A stretch of 64,000 nt of DNA. It comes from Rhizophagus irregularis (Eukaryota; Glomeromycota; Glomeromycetes; Glomerales; Glomeraceae). Both the position numbers and the translations under genes were made by a program. The stretch lies in assembly GCF_026210795.1 (NCBI RefSeq), contig NC_089433.1, forward strand, positions 1,513,001 through 1,577,000, written 5' to 3'. The notes beneath the pieces are model-generated. The model did not search any database, had not been told where the DNA came from, and was given only the letters and a program-made list of their open reading frames with translations. This document shows positions 22,821 to 35,978 of the stretch, piece after piece; within the stretch, counting starts at the first letter, position 1, and every line of letters starts with the position of its first letter.

Positions 22821-25201
22821 ATGGAACATATTGAGGTGTGTTGTCTTTAACACATACGATTTTATAAAATACCTTGTATTTAAATAAACTTTTTTATTAT
22901 TAGACTGTTAAATGGAACGTTTTAGAACGGTTCTCCAAAGTTGCTCGTTTTTCTCGCGATACTGCCGGTTAGGCTTATTTTTTTTAATTAACTATTTATT
23001 AATTAACTATTATTGAACTATCATGTCTAATTACAAAATTTTATATTTCGATAGCAAATATACTTGAGCATCCATTAGCACGCCCTATCGTACCGCACCT
23101 TCCTCCTGGAGTTAATAATCTTCTACAATCGGATCCTACAGTTGAAGAATATGATGCAGGAAGACTTTATCTGGCGAAATGGGCTTTAAATGTTGCCGAG
23201 CAAGCTGAGGATGCGGCTAGATTAGAACATCCAGATCAACTTTTATCAAATAATTGGAGAAAACGTTGGTCTGATACAGAACTTAAGCCCTGGGAGGAAG
23301 AGACAGAGGTGGGGACTTTTGAAGTTCTGAGCGTATGTAATGTCTTTGCAAAAATATATCTCTCATTAGTGAGAGATGTTTTCCATTGTTTCATAATTTA
23401 TAATATGTATATGTACGTATCTCTTTTTATTGTAATATCTGTAAATTAGGGCGATTCAACATTACCGCCATTGCATGCTAGTCGCTCTGAACCTCTTAAT
23501 GCTGAAAAATGGTTTTCTTTTTTTGATGATGCAGAAGGAAGACTTAGGGTAGAAATAAGTGAAGTACGAGAGGCAGTATTTCGAGGTGTAAGTTTTTGTT
23601 ATACATATATAGTACTGCTCCTTAATTATATGAAGTTATTGATATTCTCTCTTATTCATATTAAAAGGGAGTGGAAGATGACATTAGAATTGAAGTATGG
23701 AAATTTTTCTTAGGTATTTATCCATGGGATTCAAGTCGAGTAGAAAGAGATAGTATATTGGAAGCTAAGAAGTATGTATTAATATTCGTTATTTTGATAT
23801 TTTTCAATTTATTTAAAAAAATTTATTTTATAGAAAAGAATATTTGGATTTGAAAAGAGAGTGGTGGGATGATCCTGAAGTACAATCTAGTAGTAACTAT
23901 AAAGAACAGAAATGTAGAATAGGTTCGTACATATATAATAATTAATTTCAAATAATTTTTTTTTTCATAGAATTTATGTGAAAATTTATTTATAGAGAAG
24001 GATGTGATTCGGACTGATCGCACCATATCATTTTTTGCTGTTGAAGATATTCCTCATCCTGATCCATTATCATCAGCATCTTCAACCCTTACAAACAATC
24101 ATCTTGAATCCATGAAGGCTATTTTGATGACTTATAATTTTTATAAAAAAGATCTCGGTTAGTTTAATTTCTTTTTGTGGGTGGGTTTGAGTTTTTTTTT
24201 TAATTTTATACAACAAGCAGAACTCTAAAAAAACCAATCATTATATATAGGATATGTCCAAGGTATGAGTGACTTATTGGCACCAGTGTATGTCGTAATG
24301 CGTGACGAAATTACAGCATTTTGGGCTTTCGTGGGATTTATGAACCGTGTGGTACATGTCCATTTAAGTTATTTTTAAGACTAATAAGTTGCATGTTTAT
24401 AATTATTTTTTTTTTTATTTATTTCGTGATTATTGATAGGAATCAAATTTCTATAGAGATCAAGTTAGCATGAGAAAACAACTTTTAACACTTGATCATT
24501 TAATTCAATTTATGGATCCTCGCCTATATAAACACCTTCGTAAGTTATTTAATGTAGTTTTTCGTGTTGTAAGTCAACATATTATAATGATATTTATGAT
24601 CCTTATGTTACTTTTGTTTCACAGAAAAAACAGAATCATTAAATCTATTTTTCTGTTTCCGCTGGATACTTATTTGGTTCAAAAGGGAGTTCAAATGGGA
24701 CGATGTACTTTATTTATGGGAAGTACTTTGGACCGATTATTTAAGTCCCCAATTTCATCTATTTTTTGCCTTAGCCATTTTAGATAAACATCGGGACATA
24801 ATAATGGAAAATTTAAACCAGTTTGATGAAATATTAAAGGCAAGTGTATGAAAAAAAATAGTTGTATTTATTTTTGATCTATAATTTTAACTTTCTTTCT
24901 TTCTTTCTAAATAAATATTTAGTATGTAAATGAACTTTCTATGAATATTCGTCTTGACGAAACATTACTACGAGCCGAGACCCTTTTTCTTCAGTTTCAA
25001 CGAATGGTTAATGCTATTGATAGAAAGAGATTAGAAAATACGAAAGAAACTTCCGAAGGAGTTAGAAGAAGAAAAGGCAAAGACCCTGCAAGTGATGAAG
25101 AAGGGGAGACTTCTAGTTCATCTAATACGACTACAGCAAAATTACCTGTAGTAAGCGATCTGTTAAGAGAGCTACTTAATAATGAATCTTCTCAGTTTTA
25201 A
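22821..25201 (+). CDS. TBC-domain Rab GTPase-activating protein (Gyp7/TBC1D15-like)
   Basis: Eleven exons (22821-22835, 22904-22967, 23055-23332, 23450-23587, 23668-23771, 23834-23922, 23996-24157, 24251-24351, 24440-24539, 24625-24839, 24923-25201) give 514 residues. The protein would speed GTP hydrolysis by a Rab, by family a late endosome/vacuole Rab. Motifs: WNVLERFSKVARFSR near the start, ...RGGVEDDIRIEVWKFFLGIYPW, the arginine finger IEKDVIR (Arg ~235), the glutamine finger YVQGMSDLLAP (Gln ~287), then FKREFKWDDVLYLWEVLWT. Both catalytic fingers are present. Intron 10 is GC-AG (AAG|gcaagt). The N-terminal Rab-binding domain common in Gyp7 was not found upstream, so the 5-codon first exon is the least certain part. 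Confidence 0.88.
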
Positions 25202-28200
25202 AGGATTTTTTTTTTTCCTCATTAGACTAATAAAATGTAATATAATTAATTATTAAGGACTTAGTCACATTATTTTGAATAAAAAATTTCAAACTACTTA
25301 GAAAACAAATTTAATTTTTGAATTTTCTTAAAATATTGGATATCCTTAACAAAAAAAAATTACTAAAATGACGATGTAGAATTTCATCCAATTTTTGGAT
25401 ACTGAAAATAACAAAGAATAAAATAATAGATCTTATAAAGAAAACTTATTACGAATTCGAATTAAAATATGACAGAAAAAAAAAAAGATTATATAACCTT
25501 TTATTTAGGCTAGAGTTAGAGTAGAAAATTTATCTTTTCATTTGTCACCCGTTATACAGGTGATTCTAAAAAAATTTAAATGAATGTCGTATCTAAAAAC
25601 ATTAACATAACTAAATTTGATTATTGAATCCGTTTATCAAACTTCATTTCTTCCAACTGAACAGAAATTTACACCAAAGATCAAACATGATATGAAGTAT
25701 CTTCAGCAATCATTAGCATATGATTATTATGATATGACAATAATACGATAAAAAGGTTGATTGAGGAAACATTAAATATTTTTTTCTTTATTCTACATTT
25801 AAGTAACTCTTTGTTGTCATTGAAGAATAAGTAAGCGTCTCTTGAGAGTTTGATCGTGTCGTGTGATATTATATATATATATTCAATGAAGGATAATTCA
25901 CAGTTAAGTGGGTGGAATATCTTTTAAATGAAACGTTTCAATGAATTTGATTATTATATTGGATACTTACGAGATTACCGATTTTTTTTTAGTAAGCTAT
26001 AAGCAATGAAGTCCACATGTAGAGTTTTCTACATGTTTTAGTTCTTTGTCATTATGTGGTCATGTGAGAATGGGCAATCCAGAACAAAATATTTAAGGGA
26101 GAAGAGCAAATAAATAATTTAATCAATTTGGAATTTTTATCATAGTCTACTTTAATTTTAAAATATCAAAGTCCACATGTTTTTATTAAATAATTATTAA
26201 AGAATTCCATTTTTATGTTAGTCATAGAAGGAGAACAAAACTTTCAAATTTTATACAGTATCGCCCTTACCACTGATCACATTGTGAAAATCATCAAAAT
26301 GAATTTTAGGGGTTTACCACAAAAACCCGACATCCAAATCTTGACAGTCTATAATCCCGATACTAAATCCTGGCAGTCAAATCCCGAAGTTTTTTATTTA
26401 AAAAAAAAAATTAAACGTATTATAATTTAAGTTCTATATTCGGACGTTTTGCATCGCTAATAAAATTACAATCACAATTAATGTATTTTTGTTGTATTTT
26501 ACTAGAAAATCGATTTTTTTTCAAACAATGTGAAGTTTGTGAGCTTGCGGTATCACAAAAAGTAATAGAACAAGTAGATGTTCAAGCTGATGTATTATTT
26601 CTTCGTCCAAAGCAAAAAAGAGGTTTGGTTGATAAAGAAGAATTATTGATATTCGGAGAGATCGTGGAATAGCATACAATATTTATTATGAGATTTGAGA
26701 CTTTTAATTAATTTACTTAAAGAAAAGATAAAGATTAAATGGAAATTTATAAATAATCTGCAATGTAATTTATTAAATTTCTAAATCATTTGCTTTAATA
26801 ATTGTATTAAACTTATAACAAAAAATTTATTATTTCAATTTAAAGGGATTATACATATTACAGAATCTCAGCAAAATTTCAGGATTTTACCAGCAGAATT
26901 TCATCGAGATTTTAGGAACTAAGGAAATATTAAGGAAATGTTTTTTTCTACTTCAAAAAAAAAAAGAAATTCAAACGAGGAAACAAAAATGCATAAAAAA
27001 AATTATAAATTATTTCACTTGATAAGTTAGCCCGCAAATAATTTGTATGTGTACCAGCTACATCATTTTTTTGTACCATCTGCACCACTTGTACCATCTA
27101 ATATCGTTTGTATTGGTTATCAATTAAAACAAAAAAAACGAATTCAGAAACAATGTAAATAAAAATTAAATAAATAAAAAAATAAATAAAAAAATCAGAC
27201 AATTTTTACACAAATAAGATATAATTAGAATAGACCCCGGAAGAGAATACTTTATTGTATAAAAACTTATGAAACAAAGAACAACAATTAAAAACTAATT
27301 TCAGGCACAAAGACCTGTTCCAAATCATCTACAATTATCTAAGGGATAACGTGTCGATTAATTAATATCTCATTACTATTTTGTTTATAATTAATTTTGA
27401 CATCAGATCGGTTTTTACGTGCTTGATTATGTACAGATTGTAATTACGGCTGACAAAAATTAAAGTTTGGGATACATTAGATATACTTGTTTATTTACTT
27501 GTTTTCTATCTTATGTTTTATCTATAATCAAATCTTTCACCAAGTATAAAAACTTGTTATGATGTACGAGTATAATTTGAGAAACGATAAGGAATTATTT
27601 ATCCATTTTAAGTAAATAGTTTCTTGAAATGTTATTCTACTTTCTATCTTTTTTCAAAGTCAAGTACCTCAACTTTGATCTATATTTTTATTTCCATTTT
27701 AAGTAATTCTCGGTAGCATTAAAGTAGTGGAACATATTAATGAATGGTGACTCAGGATCAGCTCAGATAAAATCTTGTCTGGTAATTTAAATTTTGATTT
27801 CGGACCGAATAAAAATGACTACTACAATAAACAATTCTTTCCATACGAACACGTTTCTACATCTTCATATATTACACAACATCATTTTCATCATCGTTCT
27901 GATTTCTAAATCTAGTTTATCTTTCTTTGTTTCTTTTTGTTCTCTTTTATAAATAAAGTTCTAATAACAAAGAGAAAATGTTTAATTATTCTAATTCTAA
28001 AGTCGTACTTAACGCGCAAGACATACATGAACAGATGATCAGTTCTTTTTTTTAAAAAAATTGTCCAATGATTACTTTCTTATGCAATGTTTTAAAAGAG
28101 ATTGAGGAGAAAAATTGGGGCGAAATATTAGTTGGGGAAATTTGTGCTACAAAAACTAAACATCTTTGAATTTATCGAATCGTAAAGCAAAAAAAAAAAG

Positions 28201-31157
28201 GAGAAACCTAACTCGATAAAAGATCACATGATGAACTTAATGAGTCATTTTTTTTATTAACAGATAAGATCTGCGCGTGATTTTTGTTTGTTTTTTAATT
28301 GTAGGAGATTGCAAATGAAATATGTAATTTTCATGTGATTTGCCCTGAATCATTAACCATTTTTTGTTCAATAAATAAGGTTTTTAATTTAAAAACAAAC
28401 AATACATATAAATACACTTTTTTATATTTTAATTTCTATTCAAAATTGGTTACTATTATATATAGTATATATAGTATATTTTTTACATCTTATTAAAATT
28501 GATATACAAATAATTTACCAATTTACTTTAAGTGTAAACAGCTAATTTTATTTAATCAAAATGGTGAAATAACACCTTGAAGTTATAATTCTTTTTTAAT
28601 ATTATATTTTTATGAAAATTCAAATATAAGCAGCCTTAACGCTATTAAACAACTTTATCTAATTATTAATTTGCCTGTTTTGCATGCAATTAACATTAAA
28701 TACATAAATATTATAATTGTAAAATAAGGTAATTTCAAACTGTTGAAATGATTAACTTATTTTGATAGGATTAGGTATTATAAAACTAAAACAGAATATA
28801 TAGTATAATATAAGCTCAAAAATATGTATATATTCTTCTATAAAAGATAAAGCAAATAGAAAAATAGCACTTCTAACCTATGAGATATTTCCAACAATAT
28901 AATCCAATCTTCTACAAAAATTGTTATATCAATATTAATATATCAGTATATATATATAATATAAGAAATAATTTGTATACCAATAATTTAAATATTGTAT
29001 ATTTTAAGTTTCTTAGCAGTTTTAACACTAGCACAAAAATATTTTTGGAAGTTTATAAGAAGAATATTTATACCAGTATTGTATTAAAGATCTTTTCTAA
29101 ATTCTCAAAAGTATATGTTCTGTCCTGTTGAAAGGAATCTTTTGATAATCTTATATTTATAAATTATAACATCTATATTATATATAGTGTATCAGTCTTC
29201 TTCAATACTGGCTTACCAATTAGATTATTTACAAATTTCATTATTTTTGTTGACATTATTTCTTTTTCAATTCAGTATGTTGTAATAGTTTTAAATACAT
29301 ATTTGATAAGTTTAAATGATATTAATACTCTTTTAATAAAAAATTTTCTCTCTGAATTGTATTTTATAATAAAAGTATATTTTAAATTATATTTTATTAT
29401 TAAGTAAAATTCTTTTAATATTAATTCAAATATTTTATGTAATTTCTTATTTCAGTTTGTAATATTTTCACTTTGCAATTGCTATATAAGGCATTTATTA
29501 TATATTTCTCTAAAGTGAATTATAATAAAGTTTTTTATAATCATATTATAAAAGTTATAATATTTAATATAAGTAAGATATTTTAATATTTAACTTTACT
29601 TTTTTTTTATTTAATTATTAATATTTATTTTATAAATAATGTTATTAAAATAATTTTTTAATTTTGGATTAATTCAGTTAATTTTAAAGTATATAAAAAT
29701 AACCAATTAAAACTTGGTAGAAATTTTTGCTAAAATTCAGAAAATATAGAGAAATTTTTAATAATTTCCATCTTATTAATTAACTTTATATATTTAAAAT
29801 ATATATAAATCTAACTAAAATTATTGTTAATAAAATTAAAATTATTTAAAAACTTTTTTATACTTTTTAAAATCCAGTAAAATCTTCTGACAAATTTCAG
29901 ATAATTATATTTACATTAATTACATATTATAGAATTATATTATAAAGCTAAAATTAATTTGAAATTAAAAATTATTTTGGCAACATATATAATTTATTTA
30001 ATTTTTTCAAGAAATATTAAAAAATAAAAATATAATATATTATATTATATTATTATTTTTTTTATTTTTTTAAATTTTCAAATGTAATTGAATAGAATTT
30101 TTATTGAATTTAATTGTATAAGTACAATTATATAAACTTCTATTTTTACTGTATAATGAAAATTAGTAAAATTTTAAATCATTAACAAATTTTGAAATTA
30201 TTATTATTTAAATTTTAATAAAGTAATATTTGATATAATAATTTTTAATAAATTGAATTTTACTTATTAATAGTAAAAATTTTAAATTATTAACAAATTT
30301 TGAAATTATATTAATAGGCAAAAGTGGTAAACTACTTAATTATTAGATTATTATTGTATTTAAATAATAAAAATATATGGTATATAGTATAGTAAAGTAA
30401 TAGGTTTATTTTAAAGAAATATATAATTAATAATATAAAAAAATTACTTTATATAAATTTGTTTAGTAGAATACTTCAATTATTTTATTGAATTTATAAC
30501 AAAAATAAAGAGTTTAAATATATATAGTAGATTATTAATAAATATTATTTTATTTATAAAAAAGATTTTAATTATTATATCTTATTTTATTAACTTATTG
30601 AATAATATTATATTTCTTAAATATATTAACAGATTTTTAAATATTTAAAATATAAATTATAATTGACTTTTGACAAATTTTTTAGCATTTAGTAATTCAA
30701 TTTAATAAATTATAAAATTTAAGAGTTATAAAATAAAAAAAGTTTCTTAAAATTGAATTATTAAATATTAAAAAATATTAAAAAAAAAATAGATTAATAA
30801 TTTATTAAAAGTTATAATTTATAATTTATTTTAAAAATATCCAAAATCTTATATTAATTAAAATCTAAATAATACTAAAAAAACTCAGATTTGATTTTTA
30901 TATAAATCTTATAATAAATTTTATATAAAATTATATTAACTTTTTAGCATTAAATTTTGCTATTTTAAGAATTAGTAATTGAATTTTAATAATTTTAGAA
31001 TTGTTAGATTTATCTCATTAAAATGAATATTTTGAATTTTTGATATCTATTTTATCTATTTAAATTTTTTTACAATTAATAAAAATAATATATTGATTTT
31101 TTATATTATTTTATAATATAAATATATATTATTAATATATTAGGCTAAAATTAAATA
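25202..31157. other. Long A+T-rich intergenic stretch, no supported gene
   Basis: About 6 kb has only short, low-complexity ORFs. From about 28400 to 31140 the DNA is almost only A and T with no clear boundaries, like a decayed repeat or spacer. The word AGTCCACATGT recurs at 26009 and 26170. Two short coding-like pieces near 26.2-26.7 kb are listed separately. Confidence 0.55.
26215..26672 (+). other. Two short unrecognised ORFs, possible gene remnants
   Basis: ORF 26215-26430 (71 codons, includes ILTVYNPDTKSWQ, faintly Kelch-like) and the frame to 26672 (VSQKVIEQVDVQADVLFLRP...) have more balanced composition than the flanks. No start context, introns or family match can be shown. Confidence 0.25.
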
Positions 31158-32261
31158 CAGTCAACTCTCTTTATAGTCACACATTTGGGACAGTCCATAT
31201 TTGGTGATTATAAAGAGATGTGACTATATAAAAAATTTCTTATATTAGTATATCATAATTCCGGCTAAAAATTAACATAATTTTAGCCAAAATTATACTC
31301 AAAACTTTATTGTATCGTAACTCCGCCAATATTAATCATAGAGAGATGATCTTACTGCCATTCGATTCGTCTTGATGAGACGGTTCTAATGGTATAAAAT
31401 ACATCGAAATCCAATCACTAGATTAATTTCCGAAATTAAAAAAATATTAATGGTTTTTGTGTGATAACGCCGCCAATATTGATCCTAGAGAGACGTTCTT
31501 ACCGCCATTCGATTCGTCTTGATGAGACGGTTCTAATGGTATAAAACACATCGAAATCCAATCACTAGATTAATTCTAAAATTAAAAAAATATTAATGGT
31601 TTTTGTGTAATAACTCTGCCAATATTGATCCTAGAGAGACAATCTTACTACCATTCAATTCGTCTTAATGCGACAAATCTAATGGTATAAAATACATTGA
31701 AATCCAATCACTAGATCAATTTCCGAAATTAAAAAATATTAAATGGTTTTTAAGTAGTAACTCCGTTAATATTGATCACAGAGAGATGTGCTTACCACCA
31801 TTCGATTCGTCTTGATGAGGCGATTCCAACGAGCTATTAATCGTCTTTTTACAATCACTAGGTACCGAGAAATTTAGCAAAATGTTAAATAGCGCAGTAA
31901 ACGTAAATCAAGAAATATAATGCTGATGCTTAACATTTTGTTGAATAACTCATCAGCCAGTGATCGCAAAAGGATAAAACTACCACCATTCGATTCATCT
32001 CAGTGAGACGATTCTAACAAGCTATGATACATCTTTGTACGATTATTAGATGCCAAGTTATTTAATATATTCTTTATATAACTGTGATTATAAACGGTTC
32101 TTTTTAATATAAGATTTTTGAGGATAGGTGTGATAGTGACTATAGATAGATTGTGACTATATAGGATAGATTTTAATAATAAAGTATTTTGAACATTCAA
32201 CTGGTGTGACTATATAGTAGAATGTGACTATAACGGGAGTGACTATAGAGGGAGTTGACTG
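31158..32261. mobile_element. CAGT-ended (pogo/mariner-like) non-autonomous element with internal tandem repeats
   Basis: The left end CAGTCAACTCTCTTTATAGT (31158) is mirrored by the right end (...GAGGGAGTTGACTG ending 32261), and TA flanks both sides (31156-31157, 32262-32263). GTGACTATA words are repeated near both ends, five of them in 32127-32250 and one or two in 31195-31225, possibly transposase-binding sites. The middle is a tandem array (separate entry). No transposase ORF is present. Confidence 0.8.
31311..32050 (+). repeat. Five ~147-bp tandem units, each with a conserved hairpin
   Basis: Units share AATATTGATCCTAGAGAGA...CCATTCGATTCGTCTTGATG and so on. The hairpin core CCATT-n5-CGTCT-TGATG-AGACG-n5-AATGG starts at 31358, 31505, 31651, 31798 and 31986, spacings 147, 146, 147 and 188. 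The first two cores are identical, and later ones drift. Unit 4 keeps the inner stem with one G·T pair; units 3 and 5 lose pairs. Confidence 0.85.
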
Positions 32262-32263
32262 TA

Positions 32264-33193
32264 CTTAATTAACATTTAACATTACAAATTACAATTTATT
32301 AAAATTTACTAATAATTAATAATTTGATATATTAATACTTTTTTCTAAAATGACAATACTAGTATATAGAGATTAATTATAAATAAAATTTATAAAAAAA
32401 TTTTAAGTATTTTTAATAAAGAATTATATAATATAACAAATGGATTTTTTGATTTATTAATATAGTAATAAAATTACTTTACTAAATACAGTATAGAAAA
32501 ATATTTCGAAATGTTTACTTTACTGAATTTAGGAAAAAATACTTGGAAATGTTTACTTTACTGAAATGTTTACTTTACTTAAAATACTAATAAAATGTTT
32601 AAATAAATCACATGTCTGATACTAATCCTATATCCTACTCTACTAAGAATAAGATGATGGAACTCTCTTTTGAAATAATTAGAAACCATTTAGTTCATAC
32701 TTTTCTTTTTTTTTTAATCTGTATTAAAATAATGAATCTGATACAAAATCCCTAAATTCATAAATTCCTGACATCCATAATTCCAGTCCCAACGATTTGG
32801 TGTTATCCTTCTGTGATAACTATAATGATGAAATGATACCAGAAGTATGAAAGTAGTGAGGGTATCGATTATTTCTTTTTCAAGATAGACTGAGCCTAAA
32901 ATGCATATCTACGGACTAGCCAGAGCAATTCTTTGAAAGCATCTAAACTTTTCGCTGATATTAATAGAAATAATTAAAAAAAAAGAGCAAAAAAAAAAAT
33001 ACAGTGTAATACTTGCAAGTTGCATCAATAAAGATCTCTTGATTATAAATAAGTATGGTGTAATAAATGCAAAATATTTAATATCTCCTACAATATCTTG
33101 CATAATTGTCTCTTTATTATTTTCTTTTAGTAATAATAAACTTGATTTTAGTTGATCTGGATCCTTTTAAAATTCTTTTTTAATTAGTTCAGT
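32264..33193. other. A+T-rich intergenic with a short AAATGTTTACTTTACT triplet repeat
   Basis: Three copies of a 16-base word close to AAATGTTTACTTTACT occur in 32507-32582. Otherwise no gene is seen. Confidence 0.5.
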
Positions 33194-33966
33194 TTACCAG
33201 TAGTAGCATTGTTTTTGTGTTAAGTTGAGATTATTGATTTCTAATTGACTAAATATTTCTGCAGGTGTTTGACAAAGTCTATCTTTTATAAAGCTTTTAA
33301 TCTCTTGATTTATATTAAACTTTTCTGATCTATCATAAATTAAATCATGGTAAAGTTGAACAATAGCAGTTTTTGAATCAATATCTATTTTAATTTTAAG
33401 TATCCCATTGCAATTAAATCTTTCAATAGACCGTTTATCACGCTGTTTTAATAGATCTTTAATTTTTTTAGGTCTTTTTGCCAAACTAGAATTTTGTGAG
33501 CATTTGTAGCAAAAATTATAAATACAATTCTCTTTTTTTGATTAATAACTATCATGAATTCTAGTAAAATATTATATTAGATCATCATTAAATAATAAAT
33601 AAAAAAAATCTTTTAAAAAGAACTTACATATAATAGTATTCATCACTTTCACATATAATATTTTTTATAATATCTGCAATCTTTTTAACTGAACCATTAA
33701 AACCTTCTATTGAAATTATTTGAACAAAAGCTATTCCACAATCAAAACTTTTAACATATTCTTCCTGTCCCACTGAATAAATTAATTTCTTTAATGCAGT
33801 GAACATTTCTTTATAATTGTAAATTTTTTCATCATAATTTATAGGATCACTATTTTCCTTGTTTTGCTGATAATAAAGCTTTCCTTCATCACGACATAAC
33901 TTGCATTGTTTAAAACTTTTTATTTTTTCCTTGAAAAAGTAGCAGATCTCTACATATTTTACAACG
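33194..33966 (-). pseudogene. Decayed transposon-type protein N-terminus (Cys-motif family)
   Basis: Reading the minus strand, pieces in order are CKICRDLLLFQGKNKKF, then after a 1-base shift KQCKLCRDEGKLYYQQN, then YVKSFDCGIAFVQIISIEGF. After a break of ~80 bases comes CYKCSQNSSLAKRPKKIKDL...RFNCNG and EIKSFIKDRL...LNLTQKQCYYW. From memory of mycorrhizal-fungus proteins, this order (CxxC pairs, RF.CNG, NLTQKQ..YWW) is the N-terminus of a widespread transposon-like family, perhaps with a MULE-type transposase. I could not confirm the class. The transposase part is missing; frameshift and loss of the C-terminus make it non-functional. The break may be an intron (gtaagt is present). Confidence 0.5.
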
Positions 33967-34361
33967 TGTACATACTTATTTACCTATTTTTTTTTGTAAA
34001 TAAAATTAAAGAATTATATATTGGTATATAAATGGGAAGAAATAACAAATAATAAAATATATTTTCACGCTCAGTATTATTTTTTTTTACAAAAAATATA
34101 TACAAGTAGACTTTCTATATAAAGGAATTATATAGTAATAATAGTATAATAAACTGTTATGTTATACAGAATAAATGAATTTCCATAAAAGGTTATTGAA
34201 CAGTTGCGGAAATATCACATCTAATCTCACATGATGTGACATTGCAGAATTTTTTCGGGTGTCACTGGGATAGTTATCATTTGCCAATCTTTTTTTATCA
34301 TAACCACCATCTGTAATTTAATACCAATGTCTTGTTAATAACACCTTTTTTTAATATATGA

Positions 34362-34390
34362 CTAGCTATAGCCTGCTGCTTCGCAACAGG
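34362..34390 (-). other. Helitron 3' terminus: hairpin plus CTAG
   Basis: On the element strand: CCTGTTGC-GAA-GCAGCAGG (one G·T pair), then CTATAGCTAG, then T. Hairpin, ~10-base spacer and CTRR end inserted before T are the known Helitron 3' rules. Confidence 0.8.
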
Positions 34391-34574
34391 TGATTCAGAT
34401 GGTGCAACAAATAATAAATTGAAACAATAAATGTGAAAATAAAAATTTAAAAAAAAACTCGTATACAATATACATGACAATGATAATCTTCATATATACA
34501 CATGAGTATGTGATAAAGATAATCAAAATTTTATAAAGAACGATTAAAAAAATTGGTTTAACTTGCACAAATTT

Positions 34575-34663
34575 ATATGTGGGTTTCCACAACCATTATT
34601 TATAAGAATTTTAATGTTCTAATATGAAGTAATTCTCGACAAAGCAATATACAGTTGGCCATG
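34575..34663 (-). pseudogene. Pif1-like helicase C-terminal motif (Helitron)
   Basis: The minus frame reads HGQLYIALSRITSY, a TAG, then NIKILINNGCGNPHI. GQ.Y.ALSR is motif VI of the Pif1/RecD-type helicases of Helitrons, and the following N.KILI is the usual end of the protein. The stop and missing upstream motifs make it dead. Confidence 0.8.
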
Positions 34664-34929
34664 AAAAAAAACCGTTTGGGAACAGCAGTATATACTCGGC
34701 AATTTCGAAATAATTTCAGGATTTGACATTTGGCCAATCATTCTAAAATGAAACTCCAGCCAAAAGTTGAAAGTTGGGTTTTCTGGCTGGCATTATAAAG
34801 TTTGTGTAATATTGATGTAACACAAAATTTCATCACTGAAAAATTTCTTTATGTAACATTTATCAGTGTCACGTGTTATATATGGTTCTGGCCAACACCA
34901 AAAAAATTGGTCAGAATTATAAAATAGTT

Positions 34930-35978
34930 TCAGAATTGATTTCATTTCAGATTTCGAAACTTTTGGATTCAGTCATGTTTTTGAATATATAATTCAGATA
35001 TTCTTTGTCAAAAATTAAGAACAATATCTAGACAGGACTCTGCTTACCACCTTATTATAGTTGTATCACCAGGGCGCTATCTTATAAGATAGGTCACCTC
35101 CAGGCCTAAGGTAAAAATCATATATAAAATTCTTTGTAGATCATACTATAAAAGGAAATTTTATGTTACATTGTTATGATTTTTTTCCTTTTTAGCTAAT
35201 TAACCAATAGAATTTAAGAAAAAAATAAGGTAAAAACTATTAGTAAAGGGCCAATTTTTTATGGTGACCTTTATTATAAGTAAGCGAGTCCTATCTAGAC
35301 AGTTCAATTTCATAACCATCACCAACTATAATTGCAGCAACATCGAAGCACGGGGGAGCGTTGTAATGATGGGCATTATGTGAATGATCACTATCATTTT
35401 GAAGCAAATCTCTTGGTGAAAATTCTGGATATATTGGTTATAAGTATCTAACATATCCTGCAAACTCTGCAAAATTTTGGCATTCAGATCACACATAACG
35501 TGAAGCTGATTGTTATTTTCATAATCAGTCATAAATATAGAGCTGAGCAAATACTGTGTTTTGATATCAAAGATCCTATGCGATGATAAATTTGGCCATG
35601 AATTTTAAAATTCACCTTTACCTTGAAGTTTTCGTCAATCGGCTTAGTACCAAAAGATGAGTATGCCAAAATTCCGTTGTAATAAGCTCTGATGTTTTTA
35701 CGAAAACTTAATGCTTCTGAACAGGATGAATATATAAATCAAGTAGATAAAGGGGAGGATCAAGCACAGGAGTAAGTGGACCTTGCCAACCGCACATAGC
35801 AAACTTAGGCTGCTGTTTCGATCCTTCTCATAGACTCATACAAACAAATCTTGACAGTGTAACACATCTGATCCATATTTCCCAGATAAAAACAGAATCT
35901 TCTTTGTCGGTGACGTTCAGCTCTTTCTCTTTGCAATCTTCTTTTATATGACATAGAAGACTCACTTGAAGCAGACAT
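34930..35978 (-). pseudogene. Helitron Rep/helicase protein, N-terminal part, frameshifted
   Basis: From the ATG at 35978 on the minus strand: MSASSESSMSYKRRLQRERA... (basic, Arg-rich start), LGNMDQMC, then in another frame KFAMCGWQGPLTPVLDPPLY, FRKNIRAYYNGILAYSSFGT, FKIHGQIYHRIGSL, DLNAKILQSLQDMLDTYNQY, and finally YNAPPCFDVAAIIVGDGYEI...SRDIVL. These match the Helitron-like N-terminal domain order (NIR.YN..LAF.S.G, G.VYHRIG, L.LL..MLD..N.., YN.P...EVAAI..GD). At least three frame changes are needed. The SRDIVL reading is split by the nested MITE at 35034-35292. Confidence 0.8.
35034..35292. mobile_element. hAT-type MITE, 259 bp, with 8-bp target duplication
   Basis: The left end AGGACTCTGCTTAC and the inverted right end GTAAGCGAGTCCT are flanked by the exact 8-base duplication atctagac (35026-35033 and 35293-35300). 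An 8-bp duplication is diagnostic for hAT-group transposases. The insert lies in the Helitron N-terminal coding sequence; removing it with one duplication restores the SRDIVL reading. Confidence 0.88.

Noticed and set aside
28400..31140. Mitochondrial DNA insertion suggested by very high A+T
   Set aside because: No recognisable mitochondrial gene, rRNA or tRNA text was found.
31311..32050. Hammerhead ribozyme in the 147-bp repeats (TTGATGAG ... CGAAA words)
   Set aside because: The first core base is wrong (TTGATGAG, not CTGATGAG), stem II does not pair between the two core boxes, and units 3 and 5 alter the core.
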